Position numbers and translations under genes: made by a program
Notes under the pieces: generated by a model
What the model was told of the DNA's origin: nothing
The model's input: the letters and a program-made list of their open reading frames with translations, nothing else
Database searches by the model: none
Source of the DNA: JABIRQ01 sp963583595
GTDB lineage: Bacteria > Pseudomonadota > Alphaproteobacteria > CADEGL01
NCBI GenBank assembly: GCA_963583595.1
Contig: CAUZWC010000001.1
Coordinates: 1-61,139, forward strand
Direction of reading: 5' to 3'
DNA: 61,139 nt
Part shown: positions 26,760 through 35,650 of the stretch, in pieces
How positions within the stretch are numbered: position 1 is the first letter of the stretch
Layout of the letters: every line of letters begins with the position of its first letter

Positions 26760-27125
26760 TCAGCCGGCTTCGGGGGCCGGCAGGGCCGTGGATGTGCCGG
26801 GGCGGGGCGTGTCGGCCATCGTCCGCGCATCCGCGTTCCGGCGACTGTCCTGTTCCTTCAGGGAGGCGAGCTCGCGATTGACACGGCGCAACTCGTCGTC
26901 GCGCGTCCTGGCCAACCGGCGCCAGCGCCGCCCGCCGTTCCACATCACGACGGCGCCACCCAGGAAGCCCAGGACGATGCCGCCGCACACACCCAGGAAC
27001 AGCGGCGCCTCCAGGACATAGGGCAGGGGCCAAATCTCATAGGCGACCCGGTCCAGATTGGACACGGCAAACGCCGCCGCGATGACCGCGATGGGAATGA
27101 CCACGATCAGGTGAAATAGTCTCAC
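26760..27125 (-). CDS. LapA-domain (DUF1049) membrane protein
   Basis: Small inner-membrane protein of 121 residues with two hydrophobic helices (about 5-22 and 42-64). An Arg-rich stretch and a short charged coiled-coil follow, then a Pro/Ala tail. The FAVSNLDRVAYEIWPLPYVLEAPLFLG pattern is the LapA family signature region. In enterobacteria LapA pairs with LapB in LPS assembly control, and LapA-like genes often follow ihfB, as here. No lapB is beside it, so the role in this organism is inferred only. Confidence 0.75.
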   Translation of the reverse strand: MRLFHLIVVIPIAVIAAAFAVSNLDRVAYEIWPLPYVLEAPLFLGVCGGIVLGFLGGAVVMWNGGRRWRRLARTRDDELRRVNRELASLKEQDSRRNADARTMADTPRPGTSTALPAPEAG

Positions 27126-27164
27126 CTTGAGTTTCCTCGCTTCCGCCCAGTCTTTCGGCGGACG

Positions 27165-27443
27165 CTAGTTGTTGATGCGCTCGCGCAGTTCCTTGCCCGC
27201 CTTGAAGAACGGGATGAACTTCTCGCCGACCTGGACCGCCGCACCCGTGCGGGGATTCCGGCCGACCCTGGGGCCGCGCCGTTTGACCGAGAAAGCGCCG
27301 AAGCCGCGCAGCTCGACCCGGTCGCCGCGCGACAGGGCCTCGGTTATTTCGTCGAAAATCGTCGACACGATCCGCTCGACGTCGCGTTGGTATAGATGCG
27401 GATTCATCTCCGCGAGATGCTGGATGAGCTCGGACTTGGTCAT
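27165..27443 (-). CDS. ihfB: Integration host factor subunit beta
   Basis: DNA-bending protein of 92 residues in the HU/IHF family. It starts MTKSELIQHLAE and has RVELRGFGAFSVKRR and GRNPRTGAAVQV, the beta arm with the intercalating proline. The ATG at 27443 lies behind GGGGGAG/AAGGG. The 18 extra residues in the longer frame are not conserved. IhfB usually follows rpsA in proteobacteria, which holds here. Confidence 0.95.
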   Translation of the reverse strand: MTKSELIQHLAEMNPHLYQRDVERIVSTIFDEITEALSRGDRVELRGFGAFSVKRRGPRVGRNPRTGAAVQVGEKFIPFFKAGKELRERINN

Positions 27444-27583
27444 GCCCTTCGGCTCCCCCTTCTGCCGGCCGTCGCGGGCGACAACCCCCACGGTCACGAC
27501 CGAAGGATGGAAGTTGCCAAAGCGATCCGCCTCCCGTCAAGTCTAAGTCTCTCAGACAGCGAGATTATTTCGACCGAAACGAA

Positions 27584-27617
27584 GACGCCGGCCCCGTCTT
27601 TCGACGGCGCCGGCGTC
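27584..27617 (-). terminator. rpsA terminator hairpin
   Basis: GACGCCGGC pairs with GCCGGCGTC and, inside it, CCGTC pairs with GACGG around a TTTC loop, making a nearly continuous 14-bp hairpin. It lies 24 bases beyond the rpsA stop. Read on the minus strand it is followed by TTCGTTTCGG, a modest U-rich tract. It separates rpsA from ihfB, so ihfB should have its own promoter in the remaining 140 bases. Confidence 0.65.
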
Positions 27618-27641
27618 CATTTTCGCATTGGCCGGGTGGGA

Positions 27642-29468
27642 TCAGGTCGAGGTTTTCTCGGCGCCCTCGGCCGTTTTGGCCTCGGTATCGTCGTCTTTGG
27701 CCGAATCCTCGTCATCGGATTCTTCCGCGGATTCTTCCGCGGATTCTTCCTCCGGGGTCTGAGCCCGATTGATTGCCGGGCCGAGGATCTCGCCCAGGCT
27801 CGCGCCGCTGTCGGAGGAGCCGTACTGGGCCATTGCCTCCTTCTCCTCGGCGATTTCGCGGGCCTTGACCGACAGGCTCAGGCGACGGTCGCGCTTGTCG
27901 ATATTGGTGATCCGGGCATCGACCTTCTCGCCCACGGCGAAGCGGTCGCGGCGCTGCTCGCTGCGATCCCGGCTCAGGTCCGACTTGCGGATGAAGCCGG
28001 TCAGGCCGTCGGCGACTTCGACTTCGATGCCGCCATCGGTCACCGCCGTTACCGTACAGGTCACGATGCTGCCCTTCTTGAGATCGCCGGCCGCACTGGC
28101 GAAGGGATCCTCGCCAAGCTGCTTGATGCCCAGGCCGACGCGCTCTTTCTCGATATCGACTTCGAGCACCTGGACTTTGACCAGATCGCCCTTCTTGTAG
28201 TCCTTGATCGCGTCGTCGCCGGCCTTCTGCCAGTCGAGGTCGGAGATATGGACCATGCCCTCGATATCGCCCGGCAGGCCGACGAAGAGGCCGAACTCGG
28301 TGATGTTGCGGACGTCGCCCTCGATCACCGTCCCAGCGGGATAGGTATCGGCGAAGCCGTTCCAGGGGTTCTCGCCGATCTGCTTCATGCCGAGGCTGAT
28401 GCGGCGCTTCTGGGTATCGACCTCCAGGATCATCACCTCGACCTCTTGGCTGGTCGAAACGATCTTACCCGGATGGATGTTCTTCTTGGTCCAGCTCATC
28501 TCGGAGACATGGACCAGACCTTCAATCCCCGGCTCCAGCTCCACGAAGGCGCCGTAGTCGGTGATGTTGGTGACGCGACCCTTGAAGGTCGTGGCGACCG
28601 GATATTTCGGCTCGGCGCCGTCCCAGGGATCGGGCTCCAGCTGCTTCATGCCTAGGCTGATGCGCTGGGTCTCGGAGTTGAAGCGGATGATCTTGACCTT
28701 GACCGTCGCGCCGATTTGCACGACCTCGGACGGGTGGTTCACCCGGCGCCAGGACATGTCTGTGACATGGAGCAGGCCGTCGATGCCGCCGAGATCGATG
28801 AAGGCGCCGTAGTCGGTGATGTTCTTCACCACGCCGTCGTAGATCTGGCCTTCCTCGAGGTTCTGGATCAGCTCGGTGCGCGCTTCGGCCCGGGCTTCCT
28901 CCAGCACCGCGCGGCGCGAAACGACGATATTGCCGCGCTGGCGATCCATCTTGAGGATCTGGAAGGGCTGGGGGGTGCCCATGAGGGGCGTGACGTCGCG
29001 CACGGGGCGGATATCGACCTGGCTGCCCGGCAGGAAGGCCACGGCGCCCGAGAGATCGACGGTGAAGCCGCCTTTGACGCGGCCGAAGATATGGCCGGTC
29101 ACGCGCTCGTTGTTCTTGTATGCCTGTTCCAGCACGGTCCAGGATTCCTCCCGGCGTGCCTTCTCGCGACTCAGCACCGCTTCGCCTTCGCGGCTTTCGA
29201 TGCGGTCGACGAAGACATCGACGATATCGCCGACCTTGATTTCCGGGTCGCCGTCGGGGCCCAGGAACTCCTTCATCGGGATGCGACCCTCGGCCTTGAG
29301 GCCGACATCGACGAGCACTTGTTCGTGCTCGTGGTCGATGCTCAGGATCGTACCTTTCACCACGGTGCCTTCGAAGGCCTCCGTATTGGCGAGGGATTCT
29401 TCGAGAAGGGCGGCGAAATCGTCACCGCCGGCATTCGAATCGGTTTGGGTTTCAGTCATGTCGCTCAT
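27642..29468 (-). CDS. rpsA: 30S ribosomal protein S1
   Basis: Binds mRNA on the 30S subunit and helps initiation. The protein is 608 residues with six S1 (OB) repeats, roughly at 34-100, 118-180, 203-271, 288-358, 375-445 and 463-530. Repeats 3 to 5 carry the canonical NITDYGAFV/ID and HVSEMSW or HVTDMSW blocks. The C-terminal tail is acidic. The sequence EESAEESAEES comes from a 12-bp tandem repeat. A second Met (residue 4) could be the start. Order cmk-rpsA-ihfB is the standard one. Confidence 0.97.
   Translation of the reverse strand: MSDMTETQTDSNAGGDDFAALLEESLANTEAFEGTVVKGTILSIDHEHEQVLVDVGLKAEGRIPMKEFLGPDGDPEIKVGDIVDVFVDRIESREGEAVLSREKARREESWTVLEQAYKNNERVTGHIFGRVKGGFTVDLSGAVAFLPGSQVDIRPVRDVTPLMGTPQPFQILKMDRQRGNIVVSRRAVLEEARAEARTELIQNLEEGQIYDGVVKNITDYGAFIDLGGIDGLLHVTDMSWRRVNHPSEVVQIGATVKVKIIRFNSETQRISLGMKQLEPDPWDGAEPKYPVATTFKGRVTNITDYGAFVELEPGIEGLVHVSEMSWTKKNIHPGKIVSTSQEVEVMILEVDTQKRRISLGMKQIGENPWNGFADTYPAGTVIEGDVRNITEFGLFVGLPGDIEGMVHISDLDWQKAGDDAIKDYKKGDLVKVQVLEVDIEKERVGLGIKQLGEDPFASAAGDLKKGSIVTCTVTAVTDGGIEVEVADGLTGFIRKSDLSRDRSEQRRDRFAVGEKVDARITNIDKRDRRLSLSVKAREIAEEKEAMAQYGSSDSGASLGEILGPAINRAQTPEEESAEESAEESDDEDSAKDDDTEAKTAEGAEKTST
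27719..27750 (-). repeat. 12-bp tandem repeat in the rpsA 3' coding end
   Basis: ATTCTTCCGCGG is repeated 2.7 times in direct tandem. It encodes the repeated Glu-Glu-Ser-Ala block of the acidic S1 tail. Copy-number change here would stay in frame. Confidence 0.8.
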
Positions 29469-29634
29469 GGGCCTCGGTTATCCTTCCAACTCTTCTATTC
29501 TGGCCAGCCGGTTGTCTCCGGCGGTCTTGCTGCTACCGTTAAACACAAGCCGGACTCATCCATCGGGGTGCCTCGCACCCGCTCGGATCGCATCCGGTAA
29601 CCCGACGGACCTGAACTGCTTGTCCAGGGCGCCG

Positions 29635-30270
29635 TCAGCCAATTTTTTGATTTATCTTTTCGAGGGCCGCAGCGAAGACTTCATCCGCATCGAGATCGCT
29701 GGTATCCAGCACGAATGCGTCTTCCGCGGCGACCAAGGGTGCGACGCTGCGCTGGCTGTCGCGCGCGTCTCGTTCCCGCATATCTTTCAGGACGCGCGCA
29801 TATATAGCGATCTCACCCCTGGCCTGCAACTCCTCGGATCGGCGCCTGGCGCGCACCTCGTCCGAGGCGGTGACGAAGAGTTTGACCTCGGCATCCGGGC
29901 AGACGACCGTGCCGATGTCGCGCCCGTCGATCACGGCCCCCGTCTTGCCACCCGGTGGGGTGCGGGCGAAGGCGCGCTGAAAGTCGAGCAGGGCCTGGCG
30001 CACCGGCCCCATGGCGGCGACGATCGAGGCCGCCTTGCCCGTCGCCTCCTCGCGCAAGGCCGGCTCGCTCAACTCCTCTGGGCGCAGGGCCTGCGCGGCC
30101 GCCAGGGCCAGCGCCTCATCCACCGGATCCTGCCCCGCGCGCAGCAGTTTCAGCCCGACGGCGCGGTAGAGGCCGCCGCTGTCCAGATGGGCCAGGCCGA
30201 AATGGTGGGCGAGCCGTTTGGCCAGGGTGCCCTTGCCCGCGGCCGAGGGGCCGTCGATCGCGACGATCAC
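29635..30270 (-). CDS. cmk: Cytidylate kinase
   Basis: Phosphorylates CMP and dCMP. The protein is 211 residues with P-loop GPSAAGKG at residues 7-14, DSGGLYRAVG, and VIDGRDIGTVV. I start at the GTG at 30270, which overlaps the aroA stop (GTGA); upstream codons read aroA out of frame. The aroA-cmk-rpsA order is widely conserved. The gap to rpsA is 166 bases and should hold the rpsA promoter. Confidence 0.96.
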   Translation of the reverse strand: MIVAIDGPSAAGKGTLAKRLAHHFGLAHLDSGGLYRAVGLKLLRAGQDPVDEALALAAAQALRPEELSEPALREEATGKAASIVAAMGPVRQALLDFQRAFARTPPGGKTGAVIDGRDIGTVVCPDAEVKLFVTASDEVRARRRSEELQARGEIAIYARVLKDMRERDARDSQRSVAPLVAAEDAFVLDTSDLDADEVFAAALEKINQKIG

Positions 30271-31610
30271 GGCGCGCCATCTCCGGTATCGTCTTCGATT
30301 CGCGCGCCCAGGCCGGCCATCAGGCCGGTGAAGCCGGGAAAGCTGGTGGCGATGGTGTGAGCCCCGGTCACGCGCACCGGCGCCGCGGCGGCCAGGCCAA
30401 GGACCAGGAAGGCCATGGCGATGCGGTGGTCGTGATCGGCGCACACCGTGGCGCCGCCGGCCAGCGGCCGCCCTCCGGTCCCGTGAACCAGGATATCGTC
30501 GCCCTCCGCCTCGACCCTTGCGCCGCAGGCGGCCAGGCCGGTCAGGATGGCGGCGAAACGGTCGCTTTCCTTAACCCGCAATTCGCCGAGGCCGCGCAGG
30601 CGGCTGGTACCGGTGGCGGCGGCGGCGAGCACGGCGAGGATCGGAAATTCGTCGATCATGCTGGGCGCGCGTTCCGGCGGGGTATCGACCGCGCGCAACG
30701 CGCTGCTCCGCACCGCGATATCGGCGACCGGCTCGCCCGCCTCGTCGCGCGGGTTCGACAGGGTGATGTCCGCACCCATTTCCTCGAGGGTCACGAGCAG
30801 GCCGTCGCGCAACGAATTGACCCCGACGGCCGCCAGGGTGATGGCCGAATCCGGGCAGAGCAGGGCGGCCGCAATGGGAAAGGCGGCGGAGGAGATATCG
30901 GCCGGGACGCGCAGGGCGCAGCCGGTCAGTTCCGGCTCTCCGGCCAGACATACCACACGGCCTTCCGTCGCGTCCTCGACTGTTACCTTGGCGCCGAAAT
31001 GGCCGAGCATTCGTTCGGTATGGTCGCGCGTCGGAATGGCCTCGATCACGGCCGTCTCCCCCGGCACGTTCAGGCCGGACAGCAGGATCGCCGATTTGAC
31101 CTGGGCCGAAGCGACTGGCAGGGCATAGCGGATCGGCCGTCCTTCCGCTGCACCCATGACGGTTAGCGGCAGACGGTCGCCGGCGCGCGCGACGAAACGG
31201 GCGCCCATCAGTTCCAGCGGGGCGGTGACGCGGCCCATCGGGCGCCGGCAAAGGGATTCATCCCCGGTCAGCACGCTGGTGAAGGGATGGCTGGCCAACA
31301 GGCCGAGCAGCAGCCGGGCGCCGGTGCCGGAATTGCCCATGTCGAGAACGCGGTCCGGCTCGGCCAGCCCGCCGGTGCCCAGGCCGCCGACGCGCCAGCG
31401 CCCTTCGCCTTCTCGACGCACCGCCGCGCCGAGGGCGGCGGCCGCCGCGGCGGTCGCCAGCACGTCCTCGCCTTCCAGCAGACCCTCGATCGCGGTTTCG
31501 CCCGTCGCGACCGCGCCCAGCAGCAGCGCGCGGTGCGAAATCGATTTGTCGCCGGGCAGGCGGACCTCCCCCTGGAGGCCCCGTCCGGGATGGGAGACGA
31601 GCGTCGTCAT
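30267..31610 (-). CDS. aroA: 3-phosphoshikimate 1-carboxyvinyltransferase (EPSP synthase)
   Basis: Joins shikimate-3-phosphate and PEP in the shikimate pathway. The protein is 447 residues with LPGDKSISHRAL, GNSGTGARLL, RPMGRVTAPL and VKESDRFAAI. The pattern is close to the class II/CP4 group. At the glyphosate-determining site it has Gly (NSGTG) where CP4 has Ala, so tolerance is not predicted from this residue. The start at 31610 gives MTTLVSHPG; the frame beyond is unsupported. It is first gene of aroA-cmk-rpsA and divergent from the TIGR02300 gene. Confidence 0.95.
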   Translation of the reverse strand: MTTLVSHPGRGLQGEVRLPGDKSISHRALLLGAVATGETAIEGLLEGEDVLATAAAAAALGAAVRREGEGRWRVGGLGTGGLAEPDRVLDMGNSGTGARLLLGLLASHPFTSVLTGDESLCRRPMGRVTAPLELMGARFVARAGDRLPLTVMGAAEGRPIRYALPVASAQVKSAILLSGLNVPGETAVIEAIPTRDHTERMLGHFGAKVTVEDATEGRVVCLAGEPELTGCALRVPADISSAAFPIAAALLCPDSAITLAAVGVNSLRDGLLVTLEEMGADITLSNPRDEAGEPVADIAVRSSALRAVDTPPERAPSMIDEFPILAVLAAAATGTSRLRGLGELRVKESDRFAAILTGLAACGARVEAEGDDILVHGTGGRPLAGGATVCADHDHRIAMAFLVLGLAAAAPVRVTGAHTIATSFPGFTGLMAGLGARIEDDTGDGAP

Positions 31611-31804
31611 GACGCCACGATGCGCCGAATATCGCGCCGGTTTTGGGCCGCGCGCAGGGTGCTGTCCCTGGTGAGTTTCGGGATCATGGGCGGGATTGCG
31701 TCCGGGTCCGATATCGGAATGGTGAATTTTACTTTTGACAGGTGTCATGGATCGTGGCAATTGGCAGCCGCCTGTCGACTGCCGCGTTGTGTTGGAGAGT
31801 GGTT

Positions 31805-32137
31805 GTGGCCAAGCCTGAATGGGGCACCAAACGTATCTGTCTGAATTGCAGCGCCAAGTTCTACGACTTGGCGAAAGACCCGATCACTTGCCCATCTTGC
31901 GGTGCGACCTTCAAGACGGATGATTTCACGCGGGGCCGGCGCAGCAAGACCACCGCAGTCGTGGAAAAGCCGGTGCCCAAGCCGAAGCCCAAGCGCCCGG
32001 TGGCATCCGGCGATGATGACGACGCCGATGACGTGCTGCTCGGCGACGACGATGATGATGATGATCTCGACGACGACGACGTCAATGAAGTCGTGGTTGG
32101 CGTCGGTTCCGACGATGATGACGACAAGACCGTGTGA
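31805..32137 (+). CDS. TIGR02300 family protein (zinc ribbon with Asp-rich tail)
   Basis: Alphaproteobacterial protein of unknown role, 110 residues from a GTG start behind GGAGAG. It begins AKPEWGTKRICLNCSAKFYDL and continues CPSC, so a four-Cys zinc ribbon (two CxxC pairs) precedes the FYDL motif. A Lys/Pro linker and a C-terminal half dominated by Asp runs follow. The acidic tail is coded by GAY triplet runs around 32014-32130. It is cytosolic. In relatives it also lies beside aroA and a tRNA-Ala. No function is established. Confidence 0.88.
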   Translation: MAKPEWGTKRICLNCSAKFYDLAKDPITCPSCGATFKTDDFTRGRRSKTTAVVEKPVPKPKPKRPVASGDDDDADDVLLGDDDDDDDLDDDDVNEVVVGVGSDDDDDKTV

Positions 32138-32247
32138 TGTTGCTTGGGGTCGGCGGGCCTTTGGGCTTGCCTTCGCCGCGCTCCGGCCATTATTGTCCCG
32201 CCCCGCGCAGTCGCCCCGGCCGATCGCTTGGCCGGGCACCCGAATTC

Positions 32248-32323
<76 letters not shown>

Positions 32324-32340
32324 GTCTAGGACCCAGGATG

Positions 32341-32380
32341 GGAAAAGGGCCCGGCCGGAAACGGCAGGGCCCTTTTCCTT
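32341..32380 (+). terminator. Terminator after tRNA-Ala, probably bidirectional
   Basis: GGAAAAGGGCCC and GGGCCCTTTTCC form a perfect 12-bp stem with a short inner CGG/CCG region. Flanking A and T runs allow it to stop transcription from both the tRNA and the convergent dioxygenase gene, whose stop is eight bases further on. Confidence 0.8.
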
Positions 32381-32387
32381 TGCGCAG

Positions 32388-33452
32388 TCAGGATACCGGC
32401 GCGCGCCGGGCAAAACTGGGCGTATGGCCTTCGCCGCGGACCGGCACCCCGCCCTTCGTGCCGGTGCCGAAAACGTCCAGTTCGGGCACCACTGGCCTTC
32501 CGTCCGGCACCGCCAACCAGATCCGCAGCAGATGCCGCCGCCGGGTCTCGCCTGAAGAATCCACAGGGGAATCCTCGAAGGCGCTGCGCCCGTGCAGCAT
32601 GGTGAAATTGTTCATGAACACCGCCTCGCCGGGCCGCAGCGAGAATTCCAGGGTCAGCTCCGGCAGGGTGCATAGCTCGTCGAACAGGCGCAGGGCCTCC
32701 CGCGTCTCCGTCGTCACCGCCTCGCCCAGATCGTGGATCGCTTCGCCGACATAGGTCCGGGAATAGCGCAGGCTCACGACGCCGTCGCGGCAGGAGAAGA
32801 CCGGCACCCGATGGGCGGTCAGACCCGGTTCGCCCGGCGTCTCTTCGCCCAGCCGGTGCCAGGGCGTGCCACGATAGAGCGCGCGCAGCAGGTCCGGGCG
32901 GCGCTCGCGCATCAGATTGTGGACGGTCAGGCCGCTGATGAACTGGTTGACCCCGCCGGCCATGCCCTGGTGCAGGCAAAGCAGGCCGGCGAAATCGGAA
33001 AAATCGGTATGGGGATAGAGCTTGCGCCGCGCGCGATAGGCCCTTGCGTTCGGGTCCTGGTAGGTCACGTCGATGACATGGCCCAGGCGGTCGCCCATCA
33101 CGCTCTGGCTGGTCGGCATGCCGAGCTGGACCGAGACGCCCCAATAGATCTTCTCGATATCGGCCTGCTCGAAGCGCTCGACGGGAAAGCCGCGCAGCAC
33201 GACCAGGCCGGGGCCGTCCTCCAGGGTGGCGTGAACCTGGCCGAGCAGCGCTGCGGTCCTGGGCAAGGGAAAATCGTCTTTGGCGATCGCCTCCATCGCG
33301 AGGCCGCGCGCGCGTACCGCACGCAGGGCGTCTTCGATCTCCACGAGATGGGCCGGCTCCAGGGCCAGGACGAGGTCTTCCTTGCCGCCGAGAAAATCGC
33401 CCGGCCGCCAGGCGGAGGGGTGGTGGATTGGTGCGTCGTGAAATTCGTTCAT
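32388..33452 (-). CDS. TauD/TfdA-like Fe(II)/2-oxoglutarate dioxygenase (copy 1)
   Basis: Clavaminate-synthase-like fold protein of 354 residues. The iron facial triad can be placed at H148 and D150 (YPHTDFSD) and H287 (NNFTMLHGRSAF). R310 in HLLRIWLA is the likely 2-oxoglutarate anchor. The substrate is unknown. The ATG at 33452 follows a G-rich stretch; the longer frame reads the neighbouring copy out of frame. It lies 19 bases after a clear paralogue in the same direction. Both share SQSVMGDRLGHV, ARAYRA and HRLGE blocks, so this is a tandem duplication. Confidence 0.85.
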   Translation of the reverse strand: MNEFHDAPIHHPSAWRPGDFLGGKEDLVLALEPAHLVEIEDALRAVRARGLAMEAIAKDDFPLPRTAALLGQVHATLEDGPGLVVLRGFPVERFEQADIEKIYWGVSVQLGMPTSQSVMGDRLGHVIDVTYQDPNARAYRARRKLYPHTDFSDFAGLLCLHQGMAGGVNQFISGLTVHNLMRERRPDLLRALYRGTPWHRLGEETPGEPGLTAHRVPVFSCRDGVVSLRYSRTYVGEAIHDLGEAVTTETREALRLFDELCTLPELTLEFSLRPGEAVFMNNFTMLHGRSAFEDSPVDSSGETRRRHLLRIWLAVPDGRPVVPELDVFGTGTKGGVPVRGEGHTPSFARRAPVS

Positions 33453-33471
33453 TGGCGCCCCCCCCAGTGGA

Positions 33472-34515
33472 CTAGTCGGCCGAGGCGCGGCGTTTGAAGC
33501 TGGGCACCGAGCCCTCGCGCCTGGCGATGCCGCCGACCCGCCCCGCAGCGTAGATCTCGATCTCGGGCTGCGTCGGGCGGGGTGTGCGCGACGCCATCCA
33601 GAGGCGCAGCAGAAGGCGTTTGCGGTCGCGATCCGGGCCGTCGCGAAAGGCGCTGCGGGCATGCAGGACGGTGTAGTTGTTCATGATCACCGCTTCGCCC
33701 GGCGCCAGCATGGCTTCGAAACAGAATTCCGGGTTGCGCGCCAAGTCGTCGAAGACGTCCAGCGCCTCTTCCTCCTTGGCGCTCAGCCCGCCCAGTTCAT
33801 GGGCGGCCTCGCGAATATAGTTGCGGACGTAGCGACAGCTCAGGAAGCCCTGGCATGCCGAGAAATGGGGAACGCGGTGCTCGGTGATCGGCGCCTCGCC
33901 GACGGCCTGCTCGCCCAGGCGGTGCCAGGGGAAGCCGCGATAGAGAATGTCCAGCAGATCGGGATGGCGCCGGGCCATCGCGTCATGCACCGCGGCCGCG
34001 CTGGTGAAGCGGCTGATCCCCCCCCCGGCGGCGGGTCGCACGCAGAGGAAGGACACGATATCCGACATGTCGGTGTGCAGGTTCAGTTCCCAATTGGCCC
34101 GGTAGGCGCGGGCGTCGGGGTCGGCATCGGTGACATCGGTAACATGGCCCAGGCGGTCGCCCATGACGCTCTGCGACACCGGATCGCCCAGATGGCGCCC
34201 GACGGCCCAGAACATCGCCTCGACCTCCGCGAGCGGCCGGTCGCCGACGGGAAAGCCCCGCAGGATCATGATGCCGCGCCCCCGGTCGATCTCGCGCGAA
34301 ACGGCTTCCAGCGGCTCGGCCAGGCCGGGCAAGGGCAGGTCGGACCGGGAGAAGGACTCGAGCGGCCGGCCGCTCGCCAGAATTGTCCGCGCCGCAGCCT
34401 CGAGAACGGGGAGGCCGGCGGTCGGGATATCGATGGCGACATCCTTCTTCCCGTTGGGAAAATCGGCCGGTGTCCAGTTCGACGGTTCGGTGTCGTGGGT
34501 ATGGAACAGGGTCAT
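33472..34515 (-). CDS. TauD/TfdA-like Fe(II)/2-oxoglutarate dioxygenase (copy 2)
   Basis: Paralogue of the following gene, 347 residues, with H147/D149 (LHTDMSD), H285 (NNYTVLHARSAF) and R304 (LLLRLWMA) as iron and 2-oxoglutarate ligands. Copies 1 and 2 align along almost their full length but differ widely, so the duplication is old. It is the promoter-proximal gene of the pair. Its start is 147 bases from the divergent aminotransferase gene, and the two units may share a control region. Substrate unknown; candidates are amino-acid-like or betaine-like compounds. Confidence 0.85.
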   Translation of the reverse strand: MTLFHTHDTEPSNWTPADFPNGKKDVAIDIPTAGLPVLEAAARTILASGRPLESFSRSDLPLPGLAEPLEAVSREIDRGRGIMILRGFPVGDRPLAEVEAMFWAVGRHLGDPVSQSVMGDRLGHVTDVTDADPDARAYRANWELNLHTDMSDIVSFLCVRPAAGGGISRFTSAAAVHDAMARRHPDLLDILYRGFPWHRLGEQAVGEAPITEHRVPHFSACQGFLSCRYVRNYIREAAHELGGLSAKEEEALDVFDDLARNPEFCFEAMLAPGEAVIMNNYTVLHARSAFRDGPDRDRKRLLLRLWMASRTPRPTQPEIEIYAAGRVGGIARREGSVPSFKRRASAD

Positions 34516-34662
34516 TCGCTCAGTCCTCGATTTCTGATCTCCATATTGTCGGTTGGCGCTCCGGACTCAAGCCCCTTGTGCCTTCTCCCGCTTGTCCCAG
34601 CGCGCTAGTCTCCCTGCCGGGCGCGATTCGATGCGCCGTGATCCGGCTGGGAGGAAGGCGAA

Positions 34663-35592
34663 GTGATGTACAAGAGCGCAGGCCGACTTGTCCATTTCGA
34701 CGGGAAAATGGTGCCTTATGACGAGGCGAAGGTTCATGTCCTCTCGCCGGCTGTGAAATACGGCGCGAGCGTGTTCGAGGGTGTCTGCGGCTATGCCACG
34801 CGCGACGGCAGCGGGGTCAATATATTCCGCCTGCGCGAGCATCTCGTGCGTCTGCAGCAGTCGATGCACATCCTGCGCTACGAACAGGCCTACAGCCTGG
34901 AGGAACTGACCGAGGTCGTCGTCGGCACGGTCCGCGCCAACGACGTTCGCACCGATTCCCATATTCGCATCCAGGCTCATGTCCTGGGCGAGGGGCTGAT
35001 GGGTGCCTGCGGGCCGGTCGGCTTGTCCTGCACGGTTTCCCCGCGCGATGCCCGCGCCATCGAGGCGCGCACCAAGCGGGCCCAGGTCACCTCCTGGCGG
35101 CGTATCGACGATGCCTCCATGCCGCCCCGGGTCAAGGCCGCCGCCAACTACCACAACGGCCGGCTCGGCACGGTCCAGGCCCGCGCCGACGGCTATGACG
35201 AACCGATCTTCCTGACCAACGCGGGCAAGGTCGCGGAGAGCGGCGGCGCCTGCCTCTTCATCCTGCGCGACGGCGTGCCGATTACCCCCGGGGTTACCCA
35301 CGGCATTCTCGAAAGTATCACCCGCGACACCATGCTACGCATCTTCTCGGATATTCTCGACCGTCCGGCGATCACGCGCGAGGTCGACCGGACCGAACTC
35401 TACGTCGCCGACGAGGCCTTCCTCTGCGGCTCCGCCTACGAGGTCAGTCCCGTGACCGATATCGACGGCATGAAGGTCGGTTCGGGCGAGCTCGGCGATA
35501 TCACTCGCGAGGCATGGGACGTCTATGAGGCGGTCGTGCGCGGCGCCACGAATGTCGATCCTGCCTGGTTGACCCCGGTCTTCGACGACTAG
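34663..35592 (+). CDS. ilvE: Branched-chain amino acid aminotransferase, class IV
   Basis: Fold-type IV PLP enzyme of 309 residues. The PLP lysine is K158 in RVKAAANYHN, and FLCGSAYEVSPVTDIDG is the cofactor phosphate-binding region. GGGAGGAAGG precedes both the GTG at 34663 and the ATG at 34666; the family does not decide between them. It would transaminate Leu/Ile/Val and their keto acids using glutamate/2-oxoglutarate. It is divergent from two dioxygenase genes that consume 2-oxoglutarate. D-amino acid or ADC-lyase-type activity is less likely given its length and motifs. Confidence 0.85.
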   Translation: MMYKSAGRLVHFDGKMVPYDEAKVHVLSPAVKYGASVFEGVCGYATRDGSGVNIFRLREHLVRLQQSMHILRYEQAYSLEELTEVVVGTVRANDVRTDSHIRIQAHVLGEGLMGACGPVGLSCTVSPRDARAIEARTKRAQVTSWRRIDDASMPPRVKAAANYHNGRLGTVQARADGYDEPIFLTNAGKVAESGGACLFILRDGVPITPGVTHGILESITRDTMLRIFSDILDRPAITREVDRTELYVADEAFLCGSAYEVSPVTDIDGMKVGSGELGDITREAWDVYEAVVRGATNVDPAWLTPVFDD

Positions 35593-35621
35593 GGCCGCAG
35601 GTTTCGCCCGGGCTGCGCCTG

Positions 35622-35650
35622 CTTGAACCATGGGCCGCGCCTCCCCACAT
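35622..35650 (+). promoter_or_regulatory. Sigma-32 (RpoH)-type promoter of hsp20
   Basis: CTTGAA, 15 bases, then CCCCACAT followed by AT. This matches the heat-shock consensus CTTGAA-N11-16-CCCCATnT with one change. It lies about 95 bases upstream of the hsp20 start and 30 bases past the aminotransferase stop. Confidence 0.7.

Noticed and set aside
31735..31763. TTGACA at 31735 as promoter of the TIGR02300 gene
   Set aside because: No acceptable -10 follows at 16-18 bases (CAATTG), so it was not annotated.
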